DNA of 64,000 nt from Undaria pinnatifida (taxonomy: Eukaryota > Sar > Phaeophyceae > Laminariales > Alariaceae): positions 11,754,120 to 11,818,119 of the forward strand of contig JABAKD010000002.1 in the NCBI GenBank assembly GCA_012845835.1, written 5' to 3'. Every line of letters begins with the position of its first letter. Positions within the stretch are counted from its first letter, which is position 1. Below, piece after piece: positions 47,665-59,649 of this stretch. Position numbers and translations under genes: made by a program. Below the pieces are notes generated by a model. That model was given only the letters and a program-made list of their open reading frames with translations, did no database searches and was not told the DNA's origin.

Positions 47665-47832
47665 TAGGGGTCCCTCCATGGTGCCGGATGGCCGCTATGG
47701 CGTTTGCGAAATCGCTTAGCTCAGATATGGGAACAACCAGTCAGCAGTGGCAGTGCGCGGGGTAGTGCCAGTTGCCGCTATAGTACCGCCATTTCCAGCA
47801 TAAGGGCGCTATAGAGGGACCACTTCTACTCT
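47665..47832. mobile_element. MITE, GGTCC / TATAGCG family, copy 2
   Basis: Left end GGGTCCCTCCATGGTGCC and right end (complement) GGTCCCTCTATAGCGCCC are inverted and imperfect. Between them lie AACAACCAGTCAGCAGTGGC and GTAGTGCCAGTTGCCGCTATA, shared with copies 1 and 3. Confidence 0.7.
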
Positions 47833-48904
47833 GTACCTGGTATATTATTTTGTAAAGGCATTGTTCGTAAATGCTAATTGTGATCGGAATGCTCTATTAA
47901 TAACATTGGTATTAATAGTAGCGATACGTGGTGCTAACAAAAAGAAACGATACCTCCTGGTATTTTGCTCACGGTCGGAAGAAATTGGGACTCGACGGGG
48001 AAAAAAACACGATGAAAAAAGGTGACGACAATACGGCACCAACCACACGCGGCAAAGCGGGCTGCTGTCTTCGGGGGTAGTTTGGCTTCGCGTTTGAAGT
48101 GCAATCCATGGAGTTGTACAACACGCGCCCAGCATGGTACTAATAATATTCACCCTTCCGCGCGCCCACACTATATAATACTTCGAAGTATATAGAGGCG
48201 GTTGACAGATAAATGCTGTCAAAGGGTTGCACCTGTTCTTTCCTCATCTTACTTAAGCTTTGCAATAAAACCCAACGCAGAGAATACAAGTGCCACCCGA
48301 TCCAATGAGCAATCCCATCCCGTACAGCAGCAGCAATAATAGGTGAAAAACGAGCAATCTAGGGAAACACAAATAGGTGGCATTCCACTAATATAGCGTC
48401 GTAATTGCTCTCAGTTTGAGCCCCAACGGTCGGGAAAATAGTGGCCAAAGAGTGCTGCCTGTATCGCATGCATGGCACATACATTATGTCATCTGGTTAT
48501 ACATCTCGATTGGTCTGACCGCATCTCACGCACCCGTGTACAACGGCAGCTAGCTGCTAGTGGCTTGCGCTGCTGAAGTAGTAACGGGGACCGCCGGTAG
48601 GGACAGCCCGCGCTATCGCTACCACGGGAAGTGAAGGACACGCCAGCTAGCGCCAGATTGCGAATAATATGCAATTGAGTTAAACTTACACACGACGTCT
48701 TGACGACGTGTATGAAAATACGAGGAAGCGTGGCGAGCTTAAGCTTTATTTTTCCCCATCTGCCGGAGGATGCAAAAAATTAAATTAAAAAAAAAACAAT
48801 GTCCCTAAAGTGTTACGATGTATATTATATACAGTAGTATGTATATAATATATGGTATAATATACTTATATATTATACAGGATATCCTTGATAAACTAAT
48901 GCAT

Positions 48905-49640
48905 TTCCTTCCATAGCGGCTGTCAGATTTTTTCCCCCTCAAAAACGGATTTTATAGAGTCCGCGCACAGAATGGTTAACGTCCCTGTTGACCCTGGTAC
49001 AAAAGCTACATTTTATTCCAAGGGGAGTCGCCGACCTATAGTCTATAGACTATATCCTTAATGAGGACGCACACCCAGTTAGTAATACGCGCGATCGGAT
49101 TATCACACACAGCTTGCAATAATAATGAGTTTCGATTTCACAGCTGGAGCGTATTTTTATTTTTTGCAGTATATAATACTCGGAGTATATTATATTCTTA
49201 AGATTACATCATACCAGTACAACAGCACAGTGCACGATTTGTCTCAAAGGTAATTACTCTGTGTACCACCGTGACCTTCTTTAGTTTAGCGGCCGGACAA
49301 AAAATATAAATAATGGTATACTTGGTAGACTATAGACCTACCTCCTGGTCTTCCATTTGTAAAAATAAATGTGGTGATCCATACATTATAAAAATAAAAA
49401 TACACTCCAGCTGTGAGATCGAATATTTTGTCGAAACTCATTCGTGCAAGCTGTGTGTGTGATACTCCGATCGCGCGAATTACTGGGTGTGTGTCCTCAG
49501 GTCGGCGACTCCCCTTGCAACTACTACAGTGTAGCTATCAGGGTCAACAGGGTGATGTAAGTCAGTCTGTGCGCGGAAACTATAAAACCCGTTTCTGAGG
49601 GGGACAAAATCTGACAGCTGTGGAAGGAAATGCATCAGTG
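48905..49640. repeat. Large inverted repeat, arms ~250 bp, loop ~220 bp
   Basis: The left arm (48,905-49,160) reads GGCTGTCAGATTTT, CCCCCTCAAAAACGG, GTTGACCCTGG, GGGGAGTCGCCGACCTATAG, ATTAATGAG-like, CGCGATCGGA and CACAGCTGGAGCGTATTTTTAT. The right arm (49,385-49,635) contains the complements in reverse order. A third copy in the right-arm orientation lies at 50,335-50,580. The loop is AT-rich and has a short palindrome ATAATACTCGGAGTATATTAT. It may be a foldback element. Confidence 0.85.
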
Positions 49641-51800
49641 TATCAAGCGAATCCTGTAAGTCGAGTAACCGGTGAGGGGAGGGCGGAGTTTTTTAAGGCC
49701 GTGGGGGCCTGGTTTGGACCAAAAGGGAGCGGGGGTGGGTGGGGGGAGGGGGGGGGGGGGGGACGGGTGGGGCAGCTCAATTGGTACATGGAAACTATAA
49801 CTCCTTCAAGGGGATAAATCTGACGGTATTGGAAAGAATGCACCAGTTTATCATGGGGGGGCAGGGGGGCGGGACGGGCGGGGTAGCTCAATCTGTGCGT
49901 GGAAACTATACATCCTTTAAGGGGATAAATGTGGCGGTTTTTGAAAGAATGCACCAGTTTATAATGTATATCTTGTAAGTCGTACAACCAGTGAGTAGAG
50001 GGCGGGGTGTTCACGGGGGTGGGGGAGGGGGGGGGGGTGGGGGGGGGGGGGGGGGGGCGAAAGGGCTTCAGGTCGCATAGATGTAGGGGTTTGCTATACG
50101 CGTGGTGGTAGGTCTAGGCGATCGTGCGGGTGGCGGGGAAGGAGGGGTCGTTGGGGGGGGGGGTTGGGGGATGGATGAAAGCTACGTCCTGAATGGCTAG
50201 AAAGATAATGGCGTGATATCAATTGGCAAGTTGCGTAGAAGTGTTCATTACCCTGGCCGATCTCGATTGTAAGTGGGGCGTTTGAACAACGTGTTAAAGC
50301 TTCACAATTTGTTATTGTAAATGGATATATTATAAAAATTAAAATACACTCCAGCTGTGAGATCGAAGATTTCGTCGAAACTCATCTTTGCAAGCTGTGT
50401 GTGATACTCCGATCGCGCGTATTACGAGTGGTGTGTCCTCATTAAGGATATAGGTCGGCGACTCCCCTTACAACTACAGTGTAGCTATCAGGGTCAACAG
50501 GATGATTTTAGTCAGTCTGTGCGCGGAAACTATAAAACCCGTTTCTGAGGGGGACAAAATCTGACAGCTGTGAAGGGAAAGGGGGGCCTGGTTTTGATCA
50601 AAAGCGAGCGGGTTTGGAGGGGGGGGGGGGGGGGGGGGGAAGGGGGGCAATTTGTGCATGTAAGCTATAAATCCTTTCGAGGGGATAAATCTGACGGTTT
50701 TGGCACCAGTATATTATTGGGGGCGGGGGGGTGGGTGGGGGGGGGGGGGGGGGCAGCTCAATATGTGCCTGGAAACTATACATTATTTCGAGGGGATAAA
50801 TGTGACATTTTTGGAAATAATACATCAGTTTATCATGTATATCCTGGGGTAAGTCGTACAATCAGTGAGTATAGAGAGGGTGGAGTGTTCGAGGGGGTGG
50901 GGTTGGGATGGGTTGGGGGGGGAGGGTGGGGGCGGGGGGCGGGGGGGGGGGAAGGGCTTTAGGTGAGGGGTTTGTTATACGTGTGGTGCTAGGTCTAGGC
51001 GAAGGTGCGGGTGATGGGGAAGAAGGGGGCGTTCGAGGCGGGGGGGGGGGGGGGGGGGGGGGGGGAACACAGCGGCATGGATGGCTCTCGAAAGATAATG
51101 AGGTGATATCCTGTGCGTGAAGTGTTTATTAATGTGGCGGATTTCGATATTTGGTGGGGCGTTTGAGTAAGGGAGAGCAAGAAGGGGGGGGGGGGGAGAT
51201 TTTTTAGGAGGTTTAGGTCACAAATAATATTCAAATACACTTCGGCTGTGAGATCAAAGATATGTATCAGCTTGTTATACGCGTGGTGCTAGGTCTAGGC
51301 GATCGTGCAGGTGGTCGGGAAAGAGGGGGCGTTGGAGGGGGGGGGGGGGGGGGGGGGAACACAGCGGCATGGATGGCTCTCGAAAGATAATGAGGTGATA
51401 TCCTGTGCGTGAAGTGTTTATTAATGTGGCGGATTTCGATATTTGGTGGGGCGTTTGAGTAAGGGAGAGCAAGAAGGGGGGGGGGGGGAGATTTTTTAGG
51501 AGGTTTGGGTCACAAATAATATTCAAATACACTTCGGCTGTGAGATCAAAGATATGTATCAGCTTGTTATACGCGTGGTGCTAGGTCTAGGCGATCGTGC
51601 AGGTGGTCGGGAAAGAGGGGGCGTTGGAGGGGGGGGGGGGGGGGGGGGGACCACAGCGGCATGGATGGCTCTCGAAAGATAATGAGGTGATATCCTGTGC
51701 GTAAAGAGTTTATTAATGTGGCGGATTTCGATATTTGGTGGGGCGTTTGAGTAAGGGAGAGCAAGAGAGGGGGGGGGGGGGGGGGGGGGGGATTTTTAGG
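49640..51800. repeat. Composite satellite with long G-tracts
   Basis: Two unit types alternate. Type 1 (~85 bp; GAAACTATA, AGGGGATAAAT, TGACGGTTTT, ATGCACCAGTTTATCATG) occurs near 49,550, 49,780, 49,890, 50,520, 50,660 and 50,765. Type 2 (~290 bp; TGTTATACGCGTGGTGCTAGGTC, GGCGTT then a G-run, GGATGGCTCTCGAAAGATAATG, GGGGCGTTTGAG, second G-run) occurs near 50,085, 50,970, 51,270 and 51,560, the last two nearly identical. More than a dozen G-runs of 10-30 bases lie on the plus strand only. Confidence 0.9.
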
Positions 51801-51839
51801 AGGTTTAGGTCTATATATATGTCCATGTAAAAATATGCT

Positions 51840-52470
51840 CTCTTTTTGATACGGTGTTCTTCGGCGGCCGAAGTTTTTTTCTGACACTTTCGGCTGCGGG
51901 GCGACCAAGGCGGCCGTCGGTACATTGCGACGCATGTCTGGATCCCAGCCGAGCTCCGTGGCGGTGCTTTGAGCATGCAACGTCGCTGAACTGGCTCTGT
52001 TTGTCAAGGGGTTGTGCTCTGCCTCGCTGAGACGAGCAGGTGCAATTAAAGCAGCCGCTCGGCTTCGCAGCCACAAAATCAGTATACATCAGTACAGCAG
52101 CAGCAATACAACGGCAGCTAGCTGTGCTCCAAGCTCTCGCCTTTCCGCCAGTAGTCACGGGTGTATCGATGTGTGTGGCTGGTGCTTAGCTAGCAGGAGA
52201 TCGAACCACGACGACAGCACTATTACCTGGCACATGATTAACACGTCCAACGCAAAAGCCAGTAGTAGTACTATTATACTACTAGTCAAAACACAAATCG
52301 TCGGACCTCATGCCAGGTATACGAAGCATACAGCAAGCAGCAACAAAGCAAATACTGTTGTGTAGCTCATGCCTGTACATATCATAGGAACGCCTGTGCT
52401 CCCTCTTTTCGACCTGCGACGCCCCCGGGATATCATGTCAACCCCATCCCGAAGAGGGACCTTGTAAATA
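51840..52470 (+). repeat. Composite dispersed repeat, copy 2
   Basis: Inverted relative to 23,260-24,110; see that entry for shared blocks. Its right end, CGACGCCCCCGGGATATCATG…GGACCTTGTA, also recurs at 11,136-11,192. Confidence 0.6.
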
Positions 52471-53221
52471 CTCCGGAGTATATAATAATGTTATAAATAT
52501 ATGTAATGTTTTAGCCATTCATCTTCCTAGCCCGATATTGACCGACATAAAAAAACACCATTACTTGTGGGCAGGAAATAGTTTCATATCTTGTGACTCG
52601 ATCGCAGCCTTTTTCTACTGCAAATTTGACCCCCCCTCTAATTCCAAGTGGTTTGCCCACAGATTCGATGTTGCAGTTCTAAAGGGGTTGAAGCCCAAGT
52701 CACTTAATCGATTCTACCACGAGTACGTATCATCACTAACCAACACAACGGGTAGTTACCCAAAAAAAGCTTACCGGTAGTTCTTAACTCTCCGTTTTCG
52801 TTGGCTGAACGCCTCTCCGAAGTTGGAAAATCGAATCAACTGCGGCCAGCATCAACAATCCCGTGCGGCAATCCCGTGCGGCTACGAGCACTCGTACGCC
52901 TCTCCGACTTGGAAAACCACATCAACTGCGACCACGCCAGCATCAACATTCCCCTGCCGGTACGAGTATACGCTCGTAGGAAACGCCTGAAAGTGCGTCA
53001 CAACATAACGACTAGTGTAGTGTATACCGGTATACTCGTGGGGCATATATAGTCTGATCGTCGGGCATCGTACTCGTCGGGGAACTACGACGTATCAGGT
53101 AGGGAATACTTGTCGGGGACTTTGACCATATACTCGTAGGAAACTAGCAGTACATACGACGTACTCGTGGGAACTACTAGAATGGTGGTACGACACGCTT
53201 CAAAGCGCGTCACAACAGTAG

Positions 53222-53372
53222 GTATCACTCTATAGCGCCAGTATGTGCACTACAGGGGGAGATACCGGCATTATAGCGGCAACCGGCACTACTCCGCATA
53301 CTGATCCTACTGGGGGTTTCACACTGTCCCGGCGATTTCACGGGCATTTAATAGCGGGCCACTACAGTACTC
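53222..53372. mobile_element. MITE, GGTCC / TATAGCG family, copy 3
   Basis: It runs from CACTCTATAGCGCCAGTATG through TTATAGCGGCAACCGGCACTAC to TTTAATAGCGGGCCACTAC. It is inverted relative to copies 1 and 2. Confidence 0.6.
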
Positions 53373-54315
53373 GTAGGAAACGCTTCAGAAATTGCGTTAC
53401 AAAACAAACCTGCGGCCTGCGATAAGCCAAAGTCAGTTAGTCAGAAAGAACCTAACCTTAAGGGGGGATGGATATACAAGTCGGCCTAATTTCAGGCATG
53501 CCTCCTGCGCCGATAACTACACAAAAAATTCAAAACATTTTCTTGTCTTCTATGACTGCATGTATATACGTCCATCCTCAATAGACTCCAAAACATGTTG
53601 CTGCTGCGTATGATACTGCACGCAGCTGAGGATACCACTCGCACACTAAATCTCTACGAGTACTCAATCGTACTCGTACTGTGGGAACCATGTCACGGTA
53701 AGATTCCACTTGAAACCTAACATTTACCCGGACTATTTAATACGACGACGACTACTGCCGCTGCTGCATATAACTACTACCGCTGTGATACTGCAGCATT
53801 CTTTTATGATACGTACGATGCACGCCTTCGCAAAATAGCCATCTACTACAACTACGTACGGCCACGTATGTATGTATAAACTATAGAGCTATCGTATTGT
53901 ATTAGTACGAGGTTATACAACAGGTATGTAAACGAGTTTTAAAGGTCAACAGAAACAACAATGCAACAAACCAATCAAACCAAACCAAACCACTCCCACA
54001 CAAACAAAACGCAACAGAGGAGGAATCGCAACGAAGACACACTTCGCTCGACCTCACTCACACCTCGAGGCAAACGACAAATCGCCCAAAACAAGACACA
54101 CACATTTCGTCGGGGCTTAGCCTCGCAAAACGGTATGATCTCCCAGACCAATAACTAAAACATGCGTGCGTATATATGACATCGCTCACACAAGCTCGAA
54201 AAAGGCCTAAAAAAACCCAAATGACGTGGAAACGGTGAAAAGCGTCCAAAAAACGCCGAAAACGTCCCAAAACGTCCGAAAGCGCCGAAAGCGTTCGAAA
54301 ACGCCGAAAAAAACG

Positions 54316-57300
54316 TCACGAACTCCGGAATTTCTTACGTAGCCAAGCGCGGAACTGTAACCACCAGTTCGACAGGGCGGGAGGGTCCGCCCAATACAGC
54401 CCGCGCACAAAGTCGGGTTGCGCCTTGGCCTTAGCCTTGATGAGTGCCGAGTATGTCGAAAAGTAATTCAACATGAGCAGCGCTGCTCTCGAGCACACCG
54501 CGACATCGATAGCCGGTAGCGCCGCGCTAACTTCGTCGGCCGTTATGGACTGGCCTGCGGCTGAAGCAGATGTTTCTTTTGAGCCGTTGCTATAGCCACC
54601 AAAATGTTGCCTCCCCGCCGCGTAAGCTGGGAGGGAGACATCATCCAGGGTGAACACCGGCACCATGTTCCCGTGCTTTGTAGCCTCGAGAAAATGGGCG
54701 TCGTCGCTTGTCGCGAAGACGAAGCGCGGTACGACGGCGAGCTCGTGGGGTGCTTGCCGGAGCAGAACATCGACCGTGTTGCGGAAATTGGCCTCCTCTA
54801 CCCAGCACAGTCCGCCGTTTCCTAGGGCATCCTTCACCCATTCCCGAGCGCTGTGAGCAGGAATTTCCGGGAGAGGAAAAAATTGCACAAGCAAGTGATT
54901 TTGCAACAACGCGTTAGGATATTGTGACGGGTACGCAGTGAGGGCGCGTGATAGCTTTCGACAAAATGATTGAATACTCTTGATTTTCCCCCCGCCCCCT
55001 CTCCCCCCTTCACTTAGCCCCGTAGAATTTTGAGGGGCCACGCCGGACATTGTTTGTAAACATCCTATCCACATTGTCCGACCAACGCATCCCCACCTCC
55101 CGCTTTCGAACTCCTCCTCGTATCGAGCGCACGATGCCTATTCTTGCCGCCGAAGGCATATCTCAACCATTTTGTCGAAAGCTAAGGTTAATATTTATAG
55201 TTGATAGGGTGAATGCGTCAAGTCAAGTGTATTTTCAACCGTATTTTCGAAGCTGAGTCAAGCAAGCTCTACACAACCCTCAATTTCCGACAAAACACGT
55301 TTTCCGATCAACGCGCCCCCACCTTCCGCCTTCCAACTCCTCCCTGTATCGAGCGCACGACGCCTCGAAATCTTGCCGCGTTTATACAACACATGAATCA
55401 CGTGAATAACATGAATCACATGAACACTTTTGTCGAAAACCCAGGCTGGGGTTGTTAGGGTTCGTTCAAGTTCGAGTAGCGATTTAAGTCAACCATATTT
55501 GAACCATTTCCGCAAGCTACGCCAAGCAAGGTATACCTATACAGCTCTCATTTCCCGACCAACGAATTGCGCTGCACCTTCCGCTTTCGAACTCCTCCCT
55601 GTATCGAGCGCACGACGCCTCAAAATCTTGCCGCCGAATATGCGCGCACATGAACTGTGTCTCGGCCCCCCCTTGGCGACCGCGCCCCCCCCCCCCCCAT
55701 GCCCCCCTGCCCCCCCCGCCCCCTCTCCCCCTTTCCCCTGAACCATGGCCTCCGTGGCCTTTCGCCGGAAGCGATCGATGCTATCCTCTACGAAATCTTG
55801 CAGCCAAGTGGCTTCCTCTGAAACGTGTAGCTTAACCATGGCGTGCCAGTGCTGGTCTCCGCGTATTGAGGTCGGTGTCCAGCTCTGCGAGGGAAGGGGT
55901 TAAACGAAAAGCGAGAGGGTGCACAGCGGTTGGTTAGTTAGGGTTACAGATGAAAATCGATCAAACAGTTTATAGTCCACAATAACTCAAGCCCGATCCG
56001 CTGGATTGTACCAGGACCTGTGATGACAGACCCCCCAAAAGATGGTTGACACACAAGAAAAAAACTTAGCCGAGGGCAATCTATTCAACCACATTTATCG
56101 TGTGCTACGACAAGATCTTCCCTCCAAAAGAGGGGGCAAACAAGCTTGGCTGAAAGCAGGCAGGGAGTTGAATTCCTGATCTGAAACATACCAAACATGG
56201 TCGACACGGCGCTCGATTTTATCAGGACTCAGTAGGCACTCATTAAAAAAGAAGAGGGCAAACAACAAAGCTTCTCAGTGGCCGAAAACGTATTGACGGC
56301 ATCCCAACGGATAAGCTATCGAGCCAACGTATCTTCCAGCCTAAAGAGGGGACAACCAACAAACAAGGTTGCACACGTCAGTCAGGCAGATCACGATTTA
56401 GATCATCTAGATCATCTAGATCACACAGATATTGATGATATACATGATATAAATCGTATAGGTCCTATATAACATAGATCTAAATCCTACATCTGTCGTT
56501 AGGATATGTACGGGATCTGCGGGGTACAGATCCAACACAGGAAACATGTGCTAGGTCATCCAATTTGACGGCCCTCACCAGACAACATAATCTATAGGCC
56601 TTAAAGATCATGTAGACCAGGGATCCGTCTGCCCTGAGAGACACAGATAATCTACAGATCAATAAGGATCTGATATGTCTGTCCGACGTGTGCAACTTGA
56701 TTCACAGCAACGTTTATTCCAGACCTGAAACATGCCAAACATCGCGGAAACGGCAAGGACCTGGTCCGGTATATCGCGCAGAACGCTCCAGCCAGCTTCC
56801 GTTGAGTTCGGTAAAGGCAGCGGGATCTGCCGACGATAGAACGATAGAACCAGCAAACGATAGAAACAAGAAATGAATGATATCGCAAAAAATACAAAAA
56901 AGAAAAGGAGCCTCGTGTTACTGAAGTTTGGGAACCGAACCAAGGAAAATCTGTTGGACAATCTTCCGTCGGCGCACCTGACTCAGCTAGCCCCAGCTCG
57001 TCAAATTACAGCAAGGTAGTTTATATTTTAATTTTTAGTCATACCTCTTCACTTTCCAGCTCAACTCTTTAGAGGTTTAACCTCAGCGATTTCTTTGACA
57101 CGCCGTGGTCATACATACTGTAGGCGTCTTCCCTTTCCCCCCCCGGTACGTGATGCCTTCATTTTTCGAATAGGGTCCAGCATTCCGACTTTTTCAGCTT
57201 TTTATGCTCGTCGATTTGACTCGTTTTTCGTCAATTTACGCCCCCGCACTTTCGGCCTGTTAATTATTTAATAGCAAGAAAGAGTCTCTTGCGGGGTTCG

Positions 57301-58923
57301 AACCTACGACATCGACCTCAATAGTTACCCGGCTTACTTTTGGACCACCGGAGACGCTGCAAAACCTAACGATTAGTCCGCGATTTTAAGTAGTAACACG
57401 AACAAAAATAATACCTACCAGGTAGCCAGCCAACTACCAGGAATCAAATTAGTCGGCGGCTTACAATCAATCGTCAGCCAATTCACAGATTGGACCATCC
57501 TCCGTCCGCACCTGAGGGAGCTCGCCCCAGCCCATCCTGCTGAAGTAGTCTCCGTTTCCGGAGAGCTGCTTGATGGGCATGTCTACCAGATACACGCTTT
57601 CCGGAGACTGCACCGCCTGCAGATGGTTGGGGCCAGCGCATACAATGCGTACGGTTGGCGGGAAGGGGAGATAAGTAAGGAACGGTTAACTCCCTTAGAA
57701 GTGCTAAAAACTGCATCCAAGTTTATGGGGACAAAACGATCGGAAAAAATATCATATTTCTTTACAGCACTGTTGACGACAGGACTTCAGAGGGACAAAA
57801 ATGTCGCAATTACTAGAGCTGCGAGTCGGCAAGATTTCAAGACTAAGAACTAATCGGTAGGTGCCGTTGGTCGACTTTTTTCGGCAAGTCAGGTGGCGAA
57901 GCAAGCTAATGGCCAGCCGACTTGTCGACTCAAGCCAGGCTAGCGAAGCACGTCAAATTGGCTCCCCCCGGCCGGGGTCCCCGCCCCAAAAAGGAAAAAC
58001 GTACCCCACAATAAACAATCCTTCCTACAAGTTGGAAACCTAATCAGTCGGATAGTCGGCACCTTCGGGAAACGACTGCCTATTAGTCCAACTAATAAGT
58101 AGTTGGTGACTTAATTCGTGCCGACTCACAGGTATACCAATTACAACATCGGCGACATGAAGCATGAAGCATGAAGCATGAAGCATGATGGAAGCAGTGC
58201 GGGCTGCTGGGGTAGGAGATGCCTTCGGATTGCAGCGGAAGGAAATGTGCGACCCGCGCGAAGCACAACACGCGTTGTACATGCAGACTACTCGTGCAGT
58301 AAAGTGACCACGTAAGCGACCTATCCGGGGCAGCTAGGTCGATAAAAGAAGACGGAAGCGCGCCATTAAAACGCGACACGCGCTACTTGTACTACTGTAG
58401 TATACTCGTACGGTAAAGCGAGCTACTGTAATTAAACTTTAAAGCGAGCGAGCGGTGTAACCTGCTCGTCTTCCACGAGAGTGGTGAAGTCCGCCTGCAG
58501 GATGACCTTGTCTCGCCCCAACAGCTCCTCCAGGAAACCGAACTCCCAGATCGCATCGTATCGCACTGGCTTGCCTGAAAACACCCAAAATAGCCAACAA
58601 ACAGCCCAAAGCGGAACGCAGCAACCAGGGTCAATCAGCAACCTCGCCTGCGCAGGATTTTTTCATCGGCCGCTTCCTCCAAATCTCGAGTGAAAAACTG
58701 TTCAACGACAAGGTAGAGACGCCAAGCTTGACGTCAAGATTTCATGCACGCTAGTAGAGCCAGTTATTTGTCTGGTTTGGCGAGGGCAAAAAATGCCGTC
58801 ACCTTCTCCGTTGTCGGCGATGTAGTCAGGTATCACCAGCATTCGCTCCAGGATCCGCGCAACCGCTAGTCCGGCTTCCAAAGCTCTTAGCTGGTTGCCC
58901 ATGCCGAATTGGGGTTGATAGAT
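54316..58923 (-). CDS. Glycosyltransferase resembling O-fucosyltransferase (C-terminal exons)
   Basis: Minus-strand exons: 58803-58923, 58459-58574 (may extend to 58441), 57487-57616, 55543-55883 and a terminal exon of about 54316-54850 ending in TGA. The first has IYQPQFGMGNQLRALEAGLAVARILERMLVIP, like the O-FucT nucleotide-binding start (G-x-NNQ-x-A-L, LAR-LNRTLVLP). Next come YDAIWEFGFLEELLG and VYLVDMPIKQLSGNGDYF. The terminal exon has VVPRFVFATSDDAHFLEATK and AIDVAVCSRAALLMLNYFSTYSAL, resembling the conserved C-terminal 'TDD … D-CS-A-x-x-x-x-N-x-FSTFS' end. Family members transfer fucose from GDP-fucose in the ER or Golgi. Phases join cleanly for the first three exons; the joins into 55883 and into the terminal exon are not resolved, so an exon may be missing. 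Exon limits in 55543-55883 are uncertain because its 3' part is Gly-rich and in a tandem repeat. Confidence 0.55.
55075..55640. repeat. Three ~240 bp tandem units overlapping a glycosyltransferase exon
   Basis: The block CGACCAACGC/CGATCAACGC, CACCTTCCGC, GAACTCCTCC, TATCGAGCGCACGA and CTTGCCGCCG occurs near 55,078, 55,308 and 55,557. The third copy falls in the 3' part of the exon 55543-55883; the other two lie in the following intron. Confidence 0.85.
57115..57365 (-). repeat. SINE copy with well-kept tRNA-like head
   Basis: On the minus strand CCGGTGGTCCAAAAGTAAGCCGG is followed about 30 bases later by the B box GGTTCGAACCC and GCAAGAGACT, complementary to the GTCTC start. This is tRNA-like, but the intervening loop is irregular. 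The body to 57,115 has TTCGAAAAATGAAGGCATCACG and a C-rich block related to the other copies. It sits in a glycosyltransferase intron. Confidence 0.55.
57818..58132. mobile_element. MITE, GTCGG family, fullest copy
   Basis: It runs from GCGAGTCGGCAAG to CGTGCCGACTCACAGG. Inside are GGCCAGCCGACTTGTCGACTC, a C/G-rich centre (CCCGGCCGGGG) and AGTCGGCACCTTCGGG. Ends are inverted (GAGTCGG / CCGACTC). Non-coding. Confidence 0.7.
58137..58290. repeat. Dispersed repeat with GCGGGCTGCT and GTTGTACA words
   Basis: GACATGAAGCATGAAGCATGAAG (a 7-base unit expanded), GCAGTGCGGGCTGCTGG and ACACGCGTTGTACATGC resemble 44,600-44,720 and 48,010-48,150, which have the same order and spacing. Function unknown. 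Confidence 0.5.
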
Positions 58924-59494
58924 CTGTCACGCAAGGCAAAGGGGAAAGAGTCGTAGCCCTTTTAGCACCGCACTCCCGTCATGAGGACAAAACACTTGCA
59001 ATGAGACTAGGATAAAAAAATGGCTACGGGGGTGTGATTGCTATTACACCACGGTGTTATGGGGTTGCACAATAACTTGGGCTGTGCGTATTTTGGACTT
59101 GACAGCTATTTAACTAGTTATCACTTGTGTGTCGGAGTACAAAACAAAGAGCTGACTTAGAATAAACACCACACGCCGAGCCACCAAACGCACAGGCCAA
59201 CACAGCTAACAGACGTGGTTTTCATGAATGAACGACATGCGTCGGGCCACCAAACGCACTATGTAGCCAAAATAACTAACCGGCTCAGTTTCCATTAATA
59301 AACACCACACGTCGAGCCACCAAACGCACTAGCCAGATGCAAAAACGTCGAACTCCGTAAATCGCCTCTTGAAACGAACGGCAATACCTACTGGTGGCGA
59401 ACCTGGTAGTCGGCGACTACTACAATACTACTACAATAGTACTACAATACTATAATACATTCAGCAAACTACTAACTAATACACCGAAAATCGA

Positions 59495-59612
59495 CGAGCA
59501 ATGGGAGTGCCGAAACCTCTGCGATATAAAAAAGAAGGTACGTGCCGGGAGGGAGAAGGGCCGACACCAGTAACCACGGCTTGCCCAGAAGATGGAACCC
59601 AAAAGTGAGATA
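59495..59612 (+). repeat. SINE-family 3' fragment
   Basis: Close match to 8965-9065 (ATGGGAGTGCCGAAACCTCTG … CCACGGCTTGCCCAGAAGATGGA). It lies in a glycosyltransferase intron, as the other lies in a transporter intron. Confidence 0.6.
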
Positions 59613-59649
59613 AAATAACAAACAGAAAATTCAGCCAACTCACAGCACT

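Larger units (their letters stand above)
46016..54315. other. Repeat-dominated spacer between CEP70-like and glycosyltransferase genes
   Basis: The two genes converge here. It holds a copy of the CEP70 terminal-exon tail (46.2 kb), a SINE (46.53-46.79 kb), a MITE (47.67-47.83 kb), a large inverted repeat (48.9-49.64 kb), a G-tract array (49.64-51.8 kb), a composite repeat (51.84-52.47 kb) and a further MITE (53.22-53.37 kb). No exon could be supported. Confidence 0.6.

Noticed and set aside
49640-51800. CRISPR-like regular spacing
   Set aside because: Repeats are long and diverged, spacers are G-runs, and the setting is eukaryotic with no cas-like genes.
50598-52076. Proline-rich minus-strand frames over the G-tract array
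   Set aside because: They are poly-proline translations of long G-runs.
55543-55760. Gly-rich tail of a glycosyltransferase exon as a true domain
   Set aside because: It lies in a tandem repeat and a C-rich run; the exon may really end near 55,740. Left as uncertain rather than called a domain.
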